Part shown: piece by piece, positions 62,606-64,000 of the stretch
Position numbering within the stretch: the first letter of the stretch is position 1
How the letters are laid out: every line of letters begins with the position of its first letter
Assembly (NCBI GenBank): GCA_964543905.1
Contig: CAZIZO010000003.1
Location: 344,792 to 408,791, forward strand
Reading direction: 5' to 3'
DNA length: 64,000 nt
Source: GCA-016699835 sp964543905
Lineage (GTDB): Bacteria; Planctomycetota; Phycisphaerae; Phycisphaerales; UBA1924
Position numbers and translations under genes: made by a program
The notes under the pieces: generated by a model
What the model was told of the DNA's origin: nothing
What the model saw: the letters and a program-made list of their open reading frames with translations, nothing else
Database searches by the model: none

Positions 62606-64000
62606 TCACGCCTCACACCCATAGACGTTGCGAAACGCGCTCCAAAACTCCGGATACGTTTTATCCACGCATCGAGGATTCTTCACGCTCACCTTCGCCC
62701 GCCGCAGTCCGACCAGCGCCAGGGCCATCGCCATCCGGTGATCGTTGTACGTCTCAAACTCAACCCCAGGCACATCCTCGCCGCACGCCACGCCCCCAAC
62801 CGGCGGCGTCACGCTCATCACATCATCATCCCCAGCCACGGGGCACTCCACCTTCACGCCGATCTTGCCAAGTTCGGCCTGCAACGCCGCCACGCGATCG
62901 CTCTCCTTGACGCGCAGCGTCCGCACGCCGCGGATCACCGACACGCCCGCGGCAAAACTCGCCACGACCGCCAGCGTCATCACCGCATCGGGCATGTCGC
63001 TCATGTCCGCCATCACGGGCGCAATCGTCTCGCTCCCACGCACAAGGATGTACGGGTCCGGTGCGCCGCTGCGATCGACGACGGCACCCATCCGCTCCAA
63101 GACTCCGGGGAAGTTCGAGTCGCCCTGGAGCGATTCCGAGCCGATCCCCTCCACCTTCGCCGTCGCGCCGGGCACGAGCGCCGCCGCCGCCCAGAAGTAC
63201 GTCGCCCCGCTCGCGTCCGGCTCCACGTCATATTCAAACGCCGGAATTCCTACCCCCACGCTCCGTCCGCTGGCCGACCCCTTCTTCGCGTCGTAGGCCT
63301 CGGCCTCATACGTCATCGCCGGCCCAACCCGCAGCACCCGCATGTCCCCCGCGTGCTGCACGTTCGCCTTCAGGCGGCTCAACAGGCCCAGCGTCATCGC
63401 GACATACGACGCGCTCGTCACACGCCCGTGCAGGCGAAGCGTGAGCGATGTGGGCAGCCAGGGCCCGATGAGCAGCACCGCCGAGACGAACTGGCTCGAC
63501 TTCGTGCTTGGGAGGTCAATCACCCCCGACGTGCCCAGCCCTCCATCACGCGGCACGATGCGAATCGGGAGACACCCCGCCCTCCCGAGATACTCCACGT
63601 CGGCGCCGACACGCCGCAGGATTTCGACGAGTTCCGAGATCGGTCGCTCACGCATGCGCGGACTGCCGTCGATCGTCACCGGATTCGGCGCGAGCACCGC
63701 CGCCGCCGCGAGAAAGCGTGCCGCCGTCCCCGCGTTGTTGACGTCCAGCGTGACGCCCTCGTTCGGCACGCGCCAGCGCCCGCCGACGCCCTCCACGTAC
63801 ATCGCGTCCGTGCCGTTGATCGTCACGCACGCGCCCAGTTTTTCAACGGCACGCATCATCTGGATCGCGTCGTCCGCATCGCGCAATCCGCCTCGGATCG
63901 TCGACTTCCCTTGCGCCATCGCGGCAAGTAACAACGCCCGATTCGTCAGACTCTTCGATCCGGGTGGGCGCACGCTGATCGCGAACGCCCTCCGAACCGG
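62606..64000 (-). CDS. aroA: 3-phosphoshikimate 1-carboxyvinyltransferase (N-terminus outside window)
   Basis: The EPSP synthase of the shikimate pathway, joining PEP to shikimate-3-phosphate. The PGSKSLTNRALLL motif (PEP and glyphosate site) is near the right edge, followed by NNAGTAARFLAA (the NAGTxxR motif), DGSPRMRERPI, SSQFVSAVLLIGP, ESDRVAALQAEL and the C-terminal YNDHRMAMALALVGL. About 464 residues are visible; the frame continues upstream past 64000 (FAISVRPPGSKS), so the first residues lie outside. A GTG at 63973 is unlikely to be the true start. Confidence 0.95.
   Translation of the reverse strand, partial: PVRRAFAISVRPPGSKSLTNRALLLAAMAQGKSTIRGGLRDADDAIQMMRAVEKLGACVTINGTDAMYVEGVGGRWRVPNEGVTLDVNNAGTAARFLAAAAVLAPNPVTIDGSPRMRERPISELVEILRRVGADVEYLGRAGCLPIRIVPRDGGLGTSGVIDLPSTKSSQFVSAVLLIGPWLPTSLTLRLHGRVTSASYVAMTLGLLSRLKANVQHAGDMRVLRVGPAMTYEAEAYDAKKGSASGRSVGVGIPAFEYDVEPDASGATYFWAAAALVPGATAKVEGIGSESLQGDSNFPGVLERMGAVVDRSGAPDPYILVRGSETIAPVMADMSDMPDAVMTLAVVASFAAGVSVIRGVRTLRVKESDRVAALQAELGKIGVKVECPVAGDDDVMSVTPPVGGVACGEDVPGVEFETYNDHRMAMALALVGLRRAKVSVKNPRCVDKTYPEFWSAFRNVYGCEA

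Noticed and set aside
1..64000. Prophage, transposon or CRISPR features
   Set aside because: No integrase, transposase, terminal inverted repeats or spaced direct repeats were found on reading; the tandem repeats seen are coding modules.

Overview
The window is chromosomal DNA from a Gram-negative planctomycete, most likely class Phycisphaerae. Support: GC content of roughly 65%; a planctomycete-type N-terminal secretion signature (LERLEERAMLNA) on a giant subtilase; four secreted proteins ending in a duplicated calcium-loop segment with C-terminal Gly-Cys ('GC-type dockerin', a family I remember from Phycisphaerae); a PEP-CTERM-like tail; prepilin-like proteins with a downstream DGHA-type motif; and outer-membrane functions (porin, Kdo genes kdsD and waaA). 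I see no phage, insertion sequence, CRISPR array or rRNA.

Layout. 0-7 kb: a class V aminotransferase cut by the left edge, trpA, type III glutamine synthetase, tRNA-Ile(CAT), and purN overlapping a TPR/metallopeptidase/PDZ protein. 7-20 kb: porin; two ECF sigma factors, each overlapping a single-pass membrane protein by 4 nt; M48 lipoprotein peptidase; ubiE; a cobalamin-binding-like protein; typA; thioesterase; nadE. 20-26 kb: first GC-dockerin protein, M16 peptidase and glutamate dehydrogenase, all on the minus strand. 26-30 kb: a plus-strand cluster (DUF2946-like His/Cys protein, prepilin-like protein, His-motif GC-dockerin protein, LolD-like ATPase) that may handle a metal. 30-36 kb: hypotheticals, an RluA-type synthase, speA, scpA, kdsD. 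36-43 kb: a surface-protein region with two lamin-tail-domain proteins, a prepilin-like protein and an 837-aa four-repeat protein. 43-55 kb: tRNA-Val, waaA, the 1,886-aa subtilase, tRNA-Lys, a SNF2 helicase and a methyltransferase broken at a G8 run. 55-64 kb: a Ser/Thr kinase with CHASE2, a lipoprotein, an SMR transporter, motAB, a short asparaginase and aroA cut by the right edge.

Two genome-scale signals stand out. At least eight operon-first genes have no Shine-Dalgarno sequence but carry TANNNT ending 5-6 nt before the start codon, the layout expected for leaderless mRNAs. Base skew also changes: the plus strand is G-rich on the left and C-rich on the right whatever the gene direction, as near a replication terminus.

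Starts were chosen from Shine-Dalgarno sites, the TANNNT pattern, signal peptides and family length. All functions come from reading motifs without database searches.
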